Positions 1 through 7,411 of a stretch of 64,000 bases of DNA are shown here, one piece after another. Under the pieces are notes generated by a model. It had not been told where the DNA came from. It was given only the letters and a program-made list of their open reading frames with translations, and searched no databases. Position numbers and translations under genes: made by a program. Origin of the DNA: an uncultured Marinobacterium sp. (GTDB lineage Bacteria > Pseudomonadota > Gammaproteobacteria > Pseudomonadales > Balneatricaceae); the NCBI GenBank assembly GCA_947501565.1, contig CANMWJ010000002.1:284016-348015 (forward strand). Direction: 5' to 3'. Every line of letters begins with the position of its first letter. Within the stretch, counting starts at the first letter, position 1.

Positions 1-7
1 GCACGCT

Positions 8-499
8 GTGGAAGATCTGCTGCCCGAACTCTGCGATCAGTTCCCGGAACTGGTGCAGGTTGTAGAACCGATGTTTGGTAATTTCGGTGGTCGTGAACGC
101 TTTGGCGGTGAAATCGTTACGCTGAAAGCGTTTGAAGATAACTCTATCGTGCGTGAGCAGGTAGCTTTGCCAGGTGAAGGTAAAGTTCTGGTTGTCGATG
201 GCGGCGGTTCCATGCGCCGTGCGATGCTGGGTGATATGCTGGCAGAAAAAGCAGCTAAGAACGGCTGGGAAGGCATCATCATCTACGGTTGCATCCGTGA
301 TGTGAACGCAATCGGTGATCTGGATCTGGGTGTGCAGGCACTGGGAACCCATCCAATGAAGACCGAGAAGCGTGGTCTGGGTGACCTGAACGTAGAAGTA
401 ACCTTCGGTGGTGTGACTTTCCGTCCAGGTGAATACGTTTATGCAGATAACAACGGTGTTCTGGTCTCTCCACAAAAGCTGGAGCTGTCTGAAGACTGA
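8..499 (+). CDS. rraA: RraA-family protein (regulator of RNase E activity / HMG aldolase family)
   Basis: Cytoplasmic protein of the RraA family. Members bind RNase E and damp mRNA decay, and some have 4-hydroxy-4-methyl-2-oxoglutarate or oxaloacetate aldolase activity. The 163 residues include the family stretches [48 protein letters not shown] and YADNNGV. I chose the GTG at 8 because it puts the LCD motif at residues 8-10, as I recall for Pseudomonas RraA. Only seven bases of upstream sequence are visible, so the ribosome site cannot be seen and a start before the window is possible. The gene converges on a small membrane protein gene; a GC-rich hairpin lies between them. Sequence alone does not separate the RNase E role from the aldolase role. 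Confidence 0.9.
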   Translation: MEDLLPELCDQFPELVQVVEPMFGNFGGRERFGGEIVTLKAFEDNSIVREQVALPGEGKVLVVDGGGSMRRAMLGDMLAEKAAKNGWEGIIIYGCIRDVNAIGDLDLGVQALGTHPMKTEKRGLGDLNVEVTFGGVTFRPGEYVYADNNGVLVSPQKLELSED

Positions 500-508
500 T
501 TCTCTGCT

Positions 509-533
509 GAGTCGGGTGTTTCCCGCCCGACTC
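509..533. terminator. hairpin between converging genes
   Basis: The arms GAGTCGGG (509-516) and CCCGACTC (526-533) form a perfect 8-bp stem with a 9-base loop, directly between the rraA stop and the stop of the converging membrane protein gene. There is no T-run on either side, so intrinsic termination is only a possibility. Confidence 0.4.
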
Positions 534-534
534 C

Positions 535-738
535 CTACACTCCCATCATCATACTGATATAGGTTTTTGCTCCGATCCCAAAGAGCGTCAGGCCGACTAT
601 CAACCCAAGAAAGATCAGCTTTCCAATCCTATCTGCTTGAGACTGCAGCGACACATGCCATACGGTCCAGAGCTTCACTAATACCATACCGATCAACGCC
701 GCAAATACCCATATCTCTGTGTCACTCCAGACCACCAT
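535..738 (-). CDS. small two-helix membrane protein, function unknown
   Basis: A 67-residue protein. It is almost entirely two hydrophobic helices, about residues 10-27 and 44-64, joined by a short polar stretch with a few charged residues, so it should sit in the inner membrane. The reading frame is open upstream to 873, but the ATG at 738 follows AGAGGCGG, and the upstream part overlaps the divergent promoter region, so I use 738. It is read away from the hemerythrin operon, and the shared intergenic region holds two NsrR-like palindromes. This suggests, but does not prove, that it responds to nitric oxide. I do not recognise the family. Confidence 0.6.
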   Translation of the reverse strand: MVVWSDTEIWVFAALIGMVLVKLWTVWHVSLQSQADRIGKLIFLGLIVGLTLFGIGAKTYISMMMGV

Positions 739-753
739 AATGCCGCCTCTTTT

Positions 754-776
754 AAGATGTATTTGAAAAACATGAT
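754..776. promoter_or_regulatory. NsrR-like operator 1
   Basis: Left half AAGATGTATTT matches the 11-base NsrR half-site AAGATGYATTT exactly. After a one-base spacer the right half AAAAACATGAT matches the inverted half-site AAATRCATCTT at 8 of 11 positions. It overlaps the -35 hexamer of the promoter for the hemerythrin operon, a position suited to repression. An nsrR gene lies 2 kb away. Confidence 0.6.
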
Positions 777-791
777 GTGCCGCACTATAAC
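763..791 (+). promoter_or_regulatory. sigma-70 promoter of the hemerythrin operon
   Basis: TTGAAA (763-768) and TATAAC (786-791) are separated by the optimal 17 bases. Transcription would begin near 798, giving a leader of about 75 bases before the ORF at 873. Both NsrR-like palindromes overlap its core elements. On the other strand, TTAACA and TATAGT with an 18-base spacer could drive the small membrane protein. Confidence 0.55.
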
Positions 792-811
792 ATGAAAAAT
801 AAATACATGTT
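789..811. promoter_or_regulatory. NsrR-like operator 2
   Basis: AACATGAAAAA, one spacer base, then AAATACATGTT. The outer AACATG/CATGTT arms are a perfect inverted repeat and the right half resembles the NsrR inverted half-site. It covers the -10 and probable start site. It begins 35 bases (about 3.3 turns) after operator 1. Confidence 0.5.
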
Positions 812-872
812 AAAGATCGTTCAGGATACCTTTTCACGTTGACGATCTGTTTTCTGGCAGGGGGCGTAAACA

Positions 873-1076
873 ATGCGAGACAAATCGAACTATCTTGGTT
901 ATCAGAAAGAGCTGGAGCGACAACACCGTGACTGGATGAGCGTGACCGGCAGTACGGTTAATCAACTTAATCGCGTGAACGGTTTTAAAGGTAGGGCGAC
1001 CGGAGAGCTGATCCGGCCTAAGCTCATAGAACGTAACGATATCGAGGGGGAGACGCGCCGTGAAACGAGCCGATAA
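873..1076 (+). CDS. small charged protein of unknown function, cotranscribed with hemerythrin gene
   Basis: A 67-residue, highly polar protein rich in Arg, Glu and Asn, with no membrane segment and no recognisable domain. The ATG follows a purine-rich CAGGGGGC. Its 3' end overlaps the GTG start of the hemerythrin-domain gene by 17 bases, so the two should be translationally coupled. The overlap and the strong upstream promoter support a real gene, but I do not recognise the family. Confidence 0.55.
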   Translation: MRDKSNYLGYQKELERQHRDWMSVTGSTVNQLNRVNGFKGRATGELIRPKLIERNDIEGETRRETSR

Positions 1077-1440
1077 CCTGGCCCCTCTAAGCCGGGATCA
1101 CCATCACGCTCTCGTCGTTGCTAAGCGCCTGCTCTCGCACGCAAGCGATACGGATGATGGAATCCTGCAGGCTTATTGGCGCACCGCCAGGGCAGATCTG
1201 CTGACTGAACTATCAGAACACTTTCGTTGTGAAGAGCACAGCTTTGGCGTTTTGCTGAAAGGAGAGTACAAACAGCGTCTTTTTGCGGATCACCAGCATC
1301 TCTGCGAGCTACTCCTTGAGGATTCCTGTGATGCTGCTTTGCAATTCGCGCGCTGTCTGAAAGCACATGTTCGTTTTGAAGAACGAGAACTCTTTAACTG
1401 GCTTCAGGAACACCACCCCGATCTGGCGCTTGAGGCCTAG
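1060..1440 (+). CDS. hemerythrin (HHE) domain protein
   Basis: A 126-residue four-helix-bundle protein of the hemerythrin HHE cation-binding type, which binds a di-iron centre and in bacteria is often tied to oxygen or nitric oxide handling. Likely ligands can be seen: His14-16 (LSRDHHHAL), His54 with Glu58/59 (HFRCEEHSF), His78 (LFADHQHL), and His103 with Glu107/108 (HVRFEERELF). The start is GTG with GAGGGGGA upstream, inside the 3' end of the preceding ORF. It is followed by a ferredoxin-NADP reductase and nsrR, and the operon promoter carries NsrR-like sites. A role in nitrosative stress is therefore a reasonable inference. Cys57, Cys82, Cys90 and Cys99 are extra features I cannot interpret. 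Confidence 0.85.
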   Translation: MKRADNLAPLSRDHHHALVVAKRLLSHASDTDDGILQAYWRTARADLLTELSEHFRCEEHSFGVLLKGEYKQRLFADHQHLCELLLEDSCDAALQFARCLKAHVRFEERELFNWLQEHHPDLALEA

Positions 1441-1469
1441 TTCAGGGTTTACACTGATTGGAGGGTAAG

Positions 1470-2510
1470 ATGATCAAAACCGATGTCGTCGTTGTGGGTG
1501 CAGGCCCGTGCGGCCTGTTTCAGGTATTTGAGCTTGGCCTGCTGGGTATTCGTGCACATGTAGTGGAGGCGCTTCCCTATGCTGGCGGCCAATGTATCCA
1601 GCTGTATCCGGACAAGCCGATCTATGACATTCCAGCGCATCCGGAGATATCCGCACGGAACCTGATCAAACAGCTGCTGGTTCAGATCGAACCCTTCAAG
1701 CCGCAATTTCACTTCGATCAACGTGTTGTTGCGATGGAACACACACCTGATGATCGCATTCTCTTACGCACAAATGTTGGCACCGAGTTTGATGCCGGCG
1801 CTGTGGTGATCGCTACTGGTGCGGGAGCGATCCGTCCAATCCGGTTGAAAGTTGATGGGATAGATCGTTTTGAAGGAGCGCAGATGTTCTATGCCGTGAC
1901 AGACGTGACACAGCATGCTGGCAAGGATCTGGTCGTCCTGGGGGGCGGAGATTCAGCGCTGGACTGGGCATTACAGCTGCAACCGCAGGCAAACAGTGTG
2001 GTTCTGATCCATCGTTCCGAACGGTTTCGTGCTCAGCCTCACAGTGTAGATCAGGTGCAGGGCCTCTGTGAGGCGATGCAGATGCAGATGCTGACCGGGC
2101 GGGTCACAGACTATGTGGCTGACAAGGAAAAGCTTCAGGCGATTAAGGTGCTTTCACCGGACGGTGTGACACGTACCGTTACCCTGGACCACCTGCTGGT
2201 GTTCTTTGGCTTGTCGCCTGACAGTAAAACTCTGGCACAGTGGCAGCTTGAGACACATCAAAACCAGATTAAAGTGGACACGATGAGTTTTGAGAGCAGC
2301 CGTAAAGGGATCTATGCAGTAGGAGACGGTAATTGGTATCCCGGTAAGAAAAAACTGATTCTAAGCGGTTTTCATGAAGCTGCATTAGCTGCCTTTGCAA
2401 TTAAAGAGCAGCTAACACCCGGTGAGAAGGTTTATCTGCAGTACACCACAACCAGTCCGGCATTGCATAAGCGCTTGGGTGTGGCGCCAGATATCAGCGA
2501 TCTGTATTGA
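1470..2510 (+). CDS. ferredoxin/flavodoxin--NADP(+) reductase, thioredoxin-reductase-like type
   Basis: FAD- and NADPH-binding oxidoreductase of 346 residues, moving electrons between NADPH and a ferredoxin or flavodoxin. The N-terminal FAD motif is VVVGAGPCGLF, followed by GGQCIQLYP, which is typical of the type 2 ferredoxin-NADP reductases related to thioredoxin reductase but lacking its CxxC. The NADPH-binding motif is VVLGGGDSALDWAL and the C-terminal FAD contact is YAVGDG. The ATG at 1470 has GGAGGG six bases upstream. An in-frame TTG at 1458 would overlap that site and is rejected. It lies 29 bases after the hemerythrin gene and its 3' end overlaps the convergent nsrR by 17 bases. Supplying electrons to the hemerythrin or to iron-sulfur repair is inference. 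Confidence 0.85.
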   Translation: MIKTDVVVVGAGPCGLFQVFELGLLGIRAHVVEALPYAGGQCIQLYPDKPIYDIPAHPEISARNLIKQLLVQIEPFKPQFHFDQRVVAMEHTPDDRILLRTNVGTEFDAGAVVIATGAGAIRPIRLKVDGIDRFEGAQMFYAVTDVTQHAGKDLVVLGGGDSALDWALQLQPQANSVVLIHRSERFRAQPHSVDQVQGLCEAMQMQMLTGRVTDYVADKEKLQAIKVLSPDGVTRTVTLDHLLVFFGLSPDSKTLAQWQLETHQNQIKVDTMSFESSRKGIYAVGDGNWYPGKKKLILSGFHEAALAAFAIKEQLTPGEKVYLQYTTTSPALHKRLGVAPDISDLY

Positions 2511-2922
2511 TCAGATTTACCTGCATCTCAGGTTTATCCAGCATATCAGCCAACGTGTACTGTCTGAGGGCATCCATAAACGCCTTTTGTGCTTCCCCGA
2601 ACGCCTGTTGAAGTGTGCAGAAGCCGGTCAGTTTACAGGCTTGTCGACCACAATCGACGAGTGGGCCTGCGCCTTCGGACTGAGACACAATATCGCCGAT
2701 ATTAATATCCATCGGGGCTTTGGCCAGGCGAATACCGCCGTTTTTGCCACGGAAGGTCTCTAAATGACCAGACTTGGACAGTGCATGGACGACCTTGCGT
2801 AGGTGTTCCACAGAAATCTCGTAAAAACCAGCGATCTCAGACAGGGTTGTCAGGCGGTCGTCATTAACGGCGGTATATAGCAGAACACGCAGTGTGTAAT
2901 CAGTAAAACGGCTTAGTTGCAT
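2494..2922 (-). CDS. nsrR: Rrf2-family nitric oxide-sensing repressor NsrR
   Basis: A 142-residue Rrf2 regulator. The winged-helix N-terminus (MQLSRFTDYTLRVLLY, with LRKVVHALSKSGHLETFRGKNGGI as recognition region split by a turn) is followed by Cys91, Cys96 and Cys102. These are the same positions as the iron-sulfur ligands of E. coli NsrR, and the YTLADML ending also fits. NsrR represses NO-detoxification genes until NO damages its cluster. Its 3' end overlaps the ferredoxin-NADP reductase gene by 17 bases in convergent orientation. NsrR-like palindromes at 754-811 point to the hemerythrin operon as a target. No clear site is visible in its own upstream region. IscR is less likely because its cysteine spacing and length differ. 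Confidence 0.88.
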   Translation of the reverse strand: MQLSRFTDYTLRVLLYTAVNDDRLTTLSEIAGFYEISVEHLRKVVHALSKSGHLETFRGKNGGIRLAKAPMDINIGDIVSQSEGAGPLVDCGRQACKLTGFCTLQQAFGEAQKAFMDALRQYTLADMLDKPEMQVNLINTDR

Positions 2923-3827
2923 ATCAACCTTAGCTCCAAAGGGACGGGTAAAATATACGTAAGCTGATGGGGGACTGCAAGTTTGTGCAGGTATTTAAAT
3001 AGTCGAAAATGGGTAAAGGGTTTTGTTTGAAATCTTTTTGAAAGTGATTTTTGAGAACGCTTCTTGTTTGCAGGATTAACCCCATTAATTAAAGGTTGAA
3101 TTTCGAACAGTCCTCAAATTCAGGAGAGCTTTTCCCGCTGAAAGAGCTATGGCGCAAATGTCGCCATTGTACCGCCAGTTCGGCTTTTGCGACAGTTTAT
3201 TGATTGATCACTCTTTTATTGCTTCGTTTACTCTCGTTTATGTGATGCGTTGTGACTTATTTAAAAATCGTATGTTTTAAATAAGTATTTTTGTTTTTGG
3301 GGTGTCTTAAAGACCGTTGGGTTCATTATTAATACTAATCTTTTGTGTGGTTTTATAAGCGTGATATTCGTGTTTTTTTGTTAATAGAATGAGCGTGCTG
3401 GTTTTTGTTTTAGATTGCTTGTTGAACAGGTTGGGCGTTAATTGCCTTATTGTTTATTAAAAAATCTATAGTGGGTTGCTGTTAACTTATTGAGCGTATA
3501 TTAAGAAATATACTGTTGTGATGGGGCCGCCAGGTATACGTAAGACGCGCCATTGCGTTTGAAATGGTTGAATTTTCCATCTACTCATATACGACTAATT
3601 GTTGATCTACAGGTAATAATGAATACCCTGCTTTTTCAGAAGGGGCGTGTATGGTCGGATAATTAACCGGGCATTCTGGTTCTGTTTTCTATATAATGCT
3701 TTGCCATCTTTTTACGCGTTTTTATCGGTACAGTTTTCACCGGTAAAAGAATAATTGCCACGCAGGGATATGGATAAGGGGAGTCTCTGGCTCCGCTGTA
3801 GCCCTGAACAACTTGAGTTCAGATAAG
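2923..3827. other. gene-free AT-rich stretch (about 900 bases)
   Basis: No ORF of useful length or coding character on either strand. It holds the nsrR upstream region, a perfect 12-bp inverted repeat at 3255-3286, a TATAAT at 3692-3697 without a good -35, and a 10-bp hairpin at 3720-3748 with one G-U pair. I looked for a c-di-GMP (GEMM) or other riboswitch and could not support one. A small RNA cannot be excluded. Confidence 0.5.
3255..3286. repeat. perfect 12-bp inverted repeat
   Basis: Arms ACTTATTTAAAA (3255-3266) and TTTTAAATAAGT (3275-3286) around an 8-base loop, followed by a T-rich run. It could be a regulator binding site or a weak terminator of an unseen short transcript. Confidence 0.5.
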
Positions 3828-4421
3828 ATGGAAAATAAGAAGATAATCTTTATCGGCCCTGTAGGGGCGGGTAAGACCAGTGCAATTCAAGTCGTAAGCG
3901 AGATCGAGTGCGTCGCTACTGAAGCTAAGATCTCTGAAAAAACCGATGTTGCCAAGGAAACCACGACAGTCGCGATCGATTACGGACGTGTAACGACTAG
4001 CGGTGATGTAAAAGCACACCTGTACGGCGCTCCGGGTCAGTCACGTTTCGATTTCATGTGGGATATGTTGAGTGAGCAGATTGCACACGATGCAGATGGC
4101 GTGGTGATGATGCTGGATAACGCCCGTGAATGTCCTCAGTCCGACCTGAAATACTATCTGGACGCGTTCTCTCGTTTGATCGAAGGTAAACAGCTGGTAA
4201 TCGGTGTTACCCGTTCCGATATTCAGGCAAGCCCTGCGGTATCGGACTATGAGCAGTGGCTTTCTGAGCTGAATGTAGACGCGCCGGTTCAGTTTGTAGA
4301 TGCACGTAACTCCAGTGCGGTGTACGGTCTGGTTGAAGCGATCGTCGGTCCTGTTAAGCAGCAGTCCGTGTCTGGCATGCCGCACGCCAGCGCAGGCTCA
4401 GGTGCACAGCTAGGCGCTTAA
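3828..4421 (+). CDS. MglA-like small Ras-family GTPase
   Basis: A 197-residue P-loop protein with the small-GTPase fold. Walker A is GPVGAGKT (residues 10-17), a Thr-rich switch I lies at 45-47, and switch II is LYGAPGQSRF (65-74). This matches the prokaryotic MglA-like class in which the usual D of DxxG is altered. The base-specificity motif NKxD appears as TRSD. Such proteins often control polarity, motility or a Roadblock partner, but no partner gene is next to it here. I chose the ATG at 3828, which starts just before the first beta strand; an in-frame TTG at 3813 is possible and neither has a good Shine-Dalgarno. A long gene-free region precedes it and a hairpin follows it. Confidence 0.75.
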   Translation: MENKKIIFIGPVGAGKTSAIQVVSEIECVATEAKISEKTDVAKETTTVAIDYGRVTTSGDVKAHLYGAPGQSRFDFMWDMLSEQIAHDADGVVMMLDNARECPQSDLKYYLDAFSRLIEGKQLVIGVTRSDIQASPAVSDYEQWLSELNVDAPVQFVDARNSSAVYGLVEAIVGPVKQQSVSGMPHASAGSGAQLGA

Positions 4422-4440
4422 GTCAGACAGCCTGCTCTAA

Positions 4441-4471
4441 AAGCGTCGACACAGCTCGGCGCTTCTCTCTT
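4441..4471 (+). terminator. possible terminator after the GTPase gene
   Basis: AAGCGTCGA (4441-4449) pairs with TCGGCGCTT (4456-4464), 9 bp with one G-U pair, followed by a mixed C/T run. The T-run is weak. Confidence 0.45.
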
Positions 4472-4586
4472 CCCCGCAGTTCTTTCCTGCTTAGATACCC
4501 GTCATCAGTGTTGAACCCGATTCTTGGGGTTTATCCCGAATCCCTACTGGGTATCGCTGAGTATGCCAGATATCTATAACGCGTAG

Positions 4587-4614
4587 GTTGGTGACGAGCG
4601 CAGCGACTCCCAAC
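4587..4614 (+). repeat. dispersed GTTGG...CCAAC intergenic repeat, copy 1
   Basis: A 28-base element beginning GTTGGTGACGAGCG and ending GACTCCCAAC, preceded by GTAG. Two related copies occur at 39981-40008 (inverted) and 40033-40061. It is short, intergenic and partly self-complementary at its ends, like REP-type elements. Confidence 0.75.
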
Positions 4615-4660
4615 GACAGCAAACCTATTGGTCGCTCAATGCCATATTCGGAAATGGACC

Positions 4661-4690
4661 ATAAAAAACCCGCATTTGCGGGTTTTTTAT
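4661..4690. terminator. bidirectional terminator between GTPase gene and paaK
   Basis: A perfect palindrome: ATAAAAAACCCGCA, a short TT centre, and its mirror TGCGGGTTTTTTAT. A- and T-runs on both sides let it end transcripts from either direction, namely the GTPase gene and the leftward paaK. Confidence 0.9.
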
Positions 4691-4719
4691 AGAGTTTGAT
4701 TGCGTAAAAAGCGGGGTGC

Positions 4720-6018
4720 TTAGCGATTATCGAATACGCGCTTCGCTTTGCCTTCAGAGCGCGGTAGGCCGCCTGTCTCAACGATTTCGATCTTGGTGCT
4801 GATACCCACCACGGACTTGATGTGGTGTGCCAACTCTTTGCTGACCTGATCCTGTGGCGCGCTCTGCGCTTCGACAGTCAGCTCCACCTTCACCAGTACC
4901 TTGTCCAGGTTGCCCTCTTTGGTCACCACGATCTCGTAGTGAGGCGCCAGCGCAGGGATCTTCAGGATCTGTTCTTCGATCTGGGTCGGGAACACGTTCA
5001 CACCACGGATGATCATCATGTCGTCGGAACGACCGGTGATCTTGTCGATACGGCGCATCGGGCGTGCCGTGCCTGGTAGCAGGCGGGTCAGGTCGCGGGT
5101 ACGGTAACGGATGATCGGCAGTGCTTCTTTGGTCAGGGAGGTGAAGACCAGCTCACCGTATTCGCCGTCCGGCAGTACTTCACCGGTGTTCGGATCGATG
5201 ATCTCTGGGTAGAAGTGGTCTTCCCAGATGGTAGGGCCATCTTTGGTTTCGATACACTCCTGTGCTACACCCGGCCCCATCACCTCGGACAGGCCGTAGA
5301 TGTCGACCGCGTCGATACCCAGACGTCCTTCGATGTTCCTACGCATCTCGTCGGTCCACGGCTCAGCGCCGAAGATACCCAGACGCAGCGCCAGTTTTTC
5401 CGGATCAACGTTCTGGCGTTCCATCTCGTCGATCAGGTTTAGCATGTAAGACGGGGTCACCATGATGATATCCGGATCGAAGTCCTGAATCAGCTGGACC
5501 TGCTTCTCGGTCTGACCGCCAGACATTGGGATAACTGTACAGCCCAGACGCTCAGCGCCATAGTGTGCGCCCATACCGCCGGTGAACAGGCCATAACCGT
5601 AGGAGATGTGAACCTTGTCGCCGTAGTGGCCGCCTGCAGCACGGATAGAACGGGCAACAACATCAGCCCAAGTATCGATGTCGTTCTGGGTGTAACCCAC
5701 AACGGTTGGCTTACCGGTCGTGCCGGAAGAGGCGTGTACACGTACCACTTCGTTCATCGGTACCGCGAAGGAATCGAACGGGTACGCATCGCGCAGGTAG
5801 GCTTTGGTGGTGAACGGGAAGTTTTTCAGGTCTTCGAGGGAGTGCAGTTCATACGGGTGCACGCCTTTTTCGTCACACATCGCTTTGTAGGCGGGGACGT
5901 TGTTGTAGGCGTGGGCCACACTCCACTGCATACGTTTCAGCTGCAGGGCGCGCAGCTCGTCGATGCTGGCGGTTTCGATCGGATCAAGCGCGCTGCGTAG
6001 GATGTTGTCATTGTGCAT
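4720..6018 (-). CDS. paaK: phenylacetate--CoA ligase
   Basis: AMP-forming ligase of 432 residues that makes phenylacetyl-CoA from phenylacetate, CoA and ATP, the entry step of the aerobic hybrid pathway. The ATP-binding P-loop-like motif SSGTTGKPT is at residues 97-105. Other family signatures are IYGLSEVMGPG, EDHFYPEIIDPNTGEVLPDGEYGELVFTSL (split by short turns) and the C-terminal GRSDDMMIIRGVNVFPTQIE. Length is normal for PaaK. The ATG at 6018 is preceded by an AACAGGACAAT stretch. It follows paaJ on the same strand, but a strong hairpin lies in the 170-base gap, so it may have its own promoter or receive only part of the upstream transcription. Confidence 0.95.
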   Translation of the reverse strand: MHNDNILRSALDPIETASIDELRALQLKRMQWSVAHAYNNVPAYKAMCDEKGVHPYELHSLEDLKNFPFTTKAYLRDAYPFDSFAVPMNEVVRVHASSGTTGKPTVVGYTQNDIDTWADVVARSIRAAGGHYGDKVHISYGYGLFTGGMGAHYGAERLGCTVIPMSGGQTEKQVQLIQDFDPDIIMVTPSYMLNLIDEMERQNVDPEKLALRLGIFGAEPWTDEMRRNIEGRLGIDAVDIYGLSEVMGPGVAQECIETKDGPTIWEDHFYPEIIDPNTGEVLPDGEYGELVFTSLTKEALPIIRYRTRDLTRLLPGTARPMRRIDKITGRSDDMMIIRGVNVFPTQIEEQILKIPALAPHYEIVVTKEGNLDKVLVKVELTVEAQSAPQDQVSKELAHHIKSVVGISTKIEIVETGGLPRSEGKAKRVFDNR

Positions 6019-6156
6019 CGTTATTATTGTCCTGTTGTTAGGGGCCTGCTAACAAGTCCGAGACTTTCTCTGCGAACGATAAAACTGCAATCTGTTCTGT
6101 CAGGCAGTTCCCTTTTGTTTGTAGTTATCTCAGAACTCACCGTCTCTGGGAACGAA

Positions 6157-6179
6157 AGAGGGGGCATCATGCCCCCTCT
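6157..6179 (-). terminator. hairpin between paaJ and paaK
   Basis: AGAGGGGGCAT and ATGCCCCCTCT form a perfect 11-bp stem with a single-base loop (effectively a cruciform). In the direction of the paa transcript it is followed by TTTCG. The short T-run suggests partial termination or mRNA processing between paaJ and paaK. Confidence 0.6.
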
Positions 6180-6188
6180 GTATCTTGC

Positions 6189-7397
6189 TTATACTCGCTC
6201 AATGATGAGCGCAATGCCCTGACCGACACCAATACACATGGTGCAGAGTGCATAGCGGCCACCGGTGCGATGTAACTGGTACATCGCCGTTGTCACCAAA
6301 CGTGCGCCACTTGCGCCCAGGGGATGACCCAGGGAGATCGCGCCGCCGTTTGGATTCACCTGTGCTGCGTCATCGGGCAGGCCCAGATCACGCATTACCG
6401 CCAACCCCTGCGAGGCAAAGGCTTCGTTCAGTTCGATCACATCCATCTGATCCAGGGTCAGACCCGCTTTCTCCAGCACTTTCTTGGATGCCGGCGCAGG
6501 ACCGAAGCCCATGATGCGCGGCTCAAGACCCGCTGTCGCCATCGCCACAACGCGTGCTTTTGGCGTCAGGCCGTTCTTCTCGGCTGCTTCTTTAGAGGCA
6601 ATCAGCAGGGCGCAGGCACCGTCGTTTACACCGGACGCGTTACCCGCCGTCACGGAACCGCCTTCGCGGAACGGTGCGCGCAGTTTTGCCAGACCTTCCA
6701 GCGTCGTGGACGCGCGTGGGTGCTCGTCGGTATCAACGACCAGATCGTCGCCTTTACGCTGTGGAATGGTGACCGGGCAGATCTCTTCGTTAAACAGGCC
6801 CGATTCCATCGCAGCCGCGGTTTTCTGCTGACTGCGGAATGCGAACAGATCCTGATCTTCACGGGAGATGTTGAAATCTTCCGCGACGTTCTCAGCCGTT
6901 TCCGGCATAGAGTCCACACCGTACTCCGCTTTCATCTTCTTGTTGATGAAGCGCCAGCCGATGGTGGTGTCGTAGAGGCCGTTCGGGTTACGGGAGAATG
7001 CGGATTCCGCTTTACCCATCACGAACGGGGCACGGGACATGGATTCACAACCACCGGCGATCATCAGGTCGGTTTCACCGGCCTTGATCGCACGCGCCGC
7101 CATACCGATGGCATCCATACCGGAGCCACACAGGCGGTTGATCGTGGTACCTGGAACAGAGGTTGGCAGACCCGCCAGCAGGGCAGACATACGCGCGACG
7201 TTACGGTTGTCTTCACCTGCCTGGTTGGCGTTGCCGTAGATGATGTCGTCTACAGATGACCAATCGACATTAGGGTTGCGTTCCATCAACGCCTTCAGCG
7301 GCACTGCACCCAGGTCGTCAGCACGTACGGAGGACAAACCACCGCCGTAACGACCGAAAGGGGTGCGGATCGCATCGCAAATATAGGCATCTTTCAT
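6189..7397 (-). CDS. paaJ: 3-oxoadipyl-CoA / 3-oxo-5,6-dehydrosuberyl-CoA thiolase
   Basis: Thiolase of 402 residues performing the CoA-dependent cleavages at the end of the phenylacetate pathway and yielding acetyl-CoA and succinyl-CoA. The acylated cysteine is Cys90 ([12 protein letters not shown]). The second catalytic set is [27 protein letters not shown] and the C-terminal [11 protein letters not shown] placed the start at the ATG at 7397 because AGGAG lies eight bases upstream. The longer frame from the GTG at 7406 would overlap that ribosome site. It is the fifth gene of paaFGHIJ, 14 bases after paaI. Confidence 0.93.
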   Translation of the reverse strand: MKDAYICDAIRTPFGRYGGGLSSVRADDLGAVPLKALMERNPNVDWSSVDDIIYGNANQAGEDNRNVARMSALLAGLPTSVPGTTINRLCGSGMDAIGMAARAIKAGETDLMIAGGCESMSRAPFVMGKAESAFSRNPNGLYDTTIGWRFINKKMKAEYGVDSMPETAENVAEDFNISREDQDLFAFRSQQKTAAAMESGLFNEEICPVTIPQRKGDDLVVDTDEHPRASTTLEGLAKLRAPFREGGSVTAGNASGVNDGACALLIASKEAAEKNGLTPKARVVAMATAGLEPRIMGFGPAPASKKVLEKAGLTLDQMDVIELNEAFASQGLAVMRDLGLPDDAAQVNPNGGAISLGHPLGASGARLVTTAMYQLHRTGGRYALCTMCIGVGQGIALIIERV

Positions 7398-7411
7398 CAG
7401 ATTCACTCCTG

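Noticed and set aside
3700..3827. Possible c-di-GMP (GEMM-I) or other riboswitch before the GTPase gene
   Set aside because: The stem at 3720-3748 and the purine-rich run after it looked suggestive, but the conserved GEMM core and its tetraloop/receptor are absent.
6324..7259. 311-codon open frame antisense to paaJ
   Set aside because: paaJ has complete thiolase motifs in the other strand; the shadow has none.
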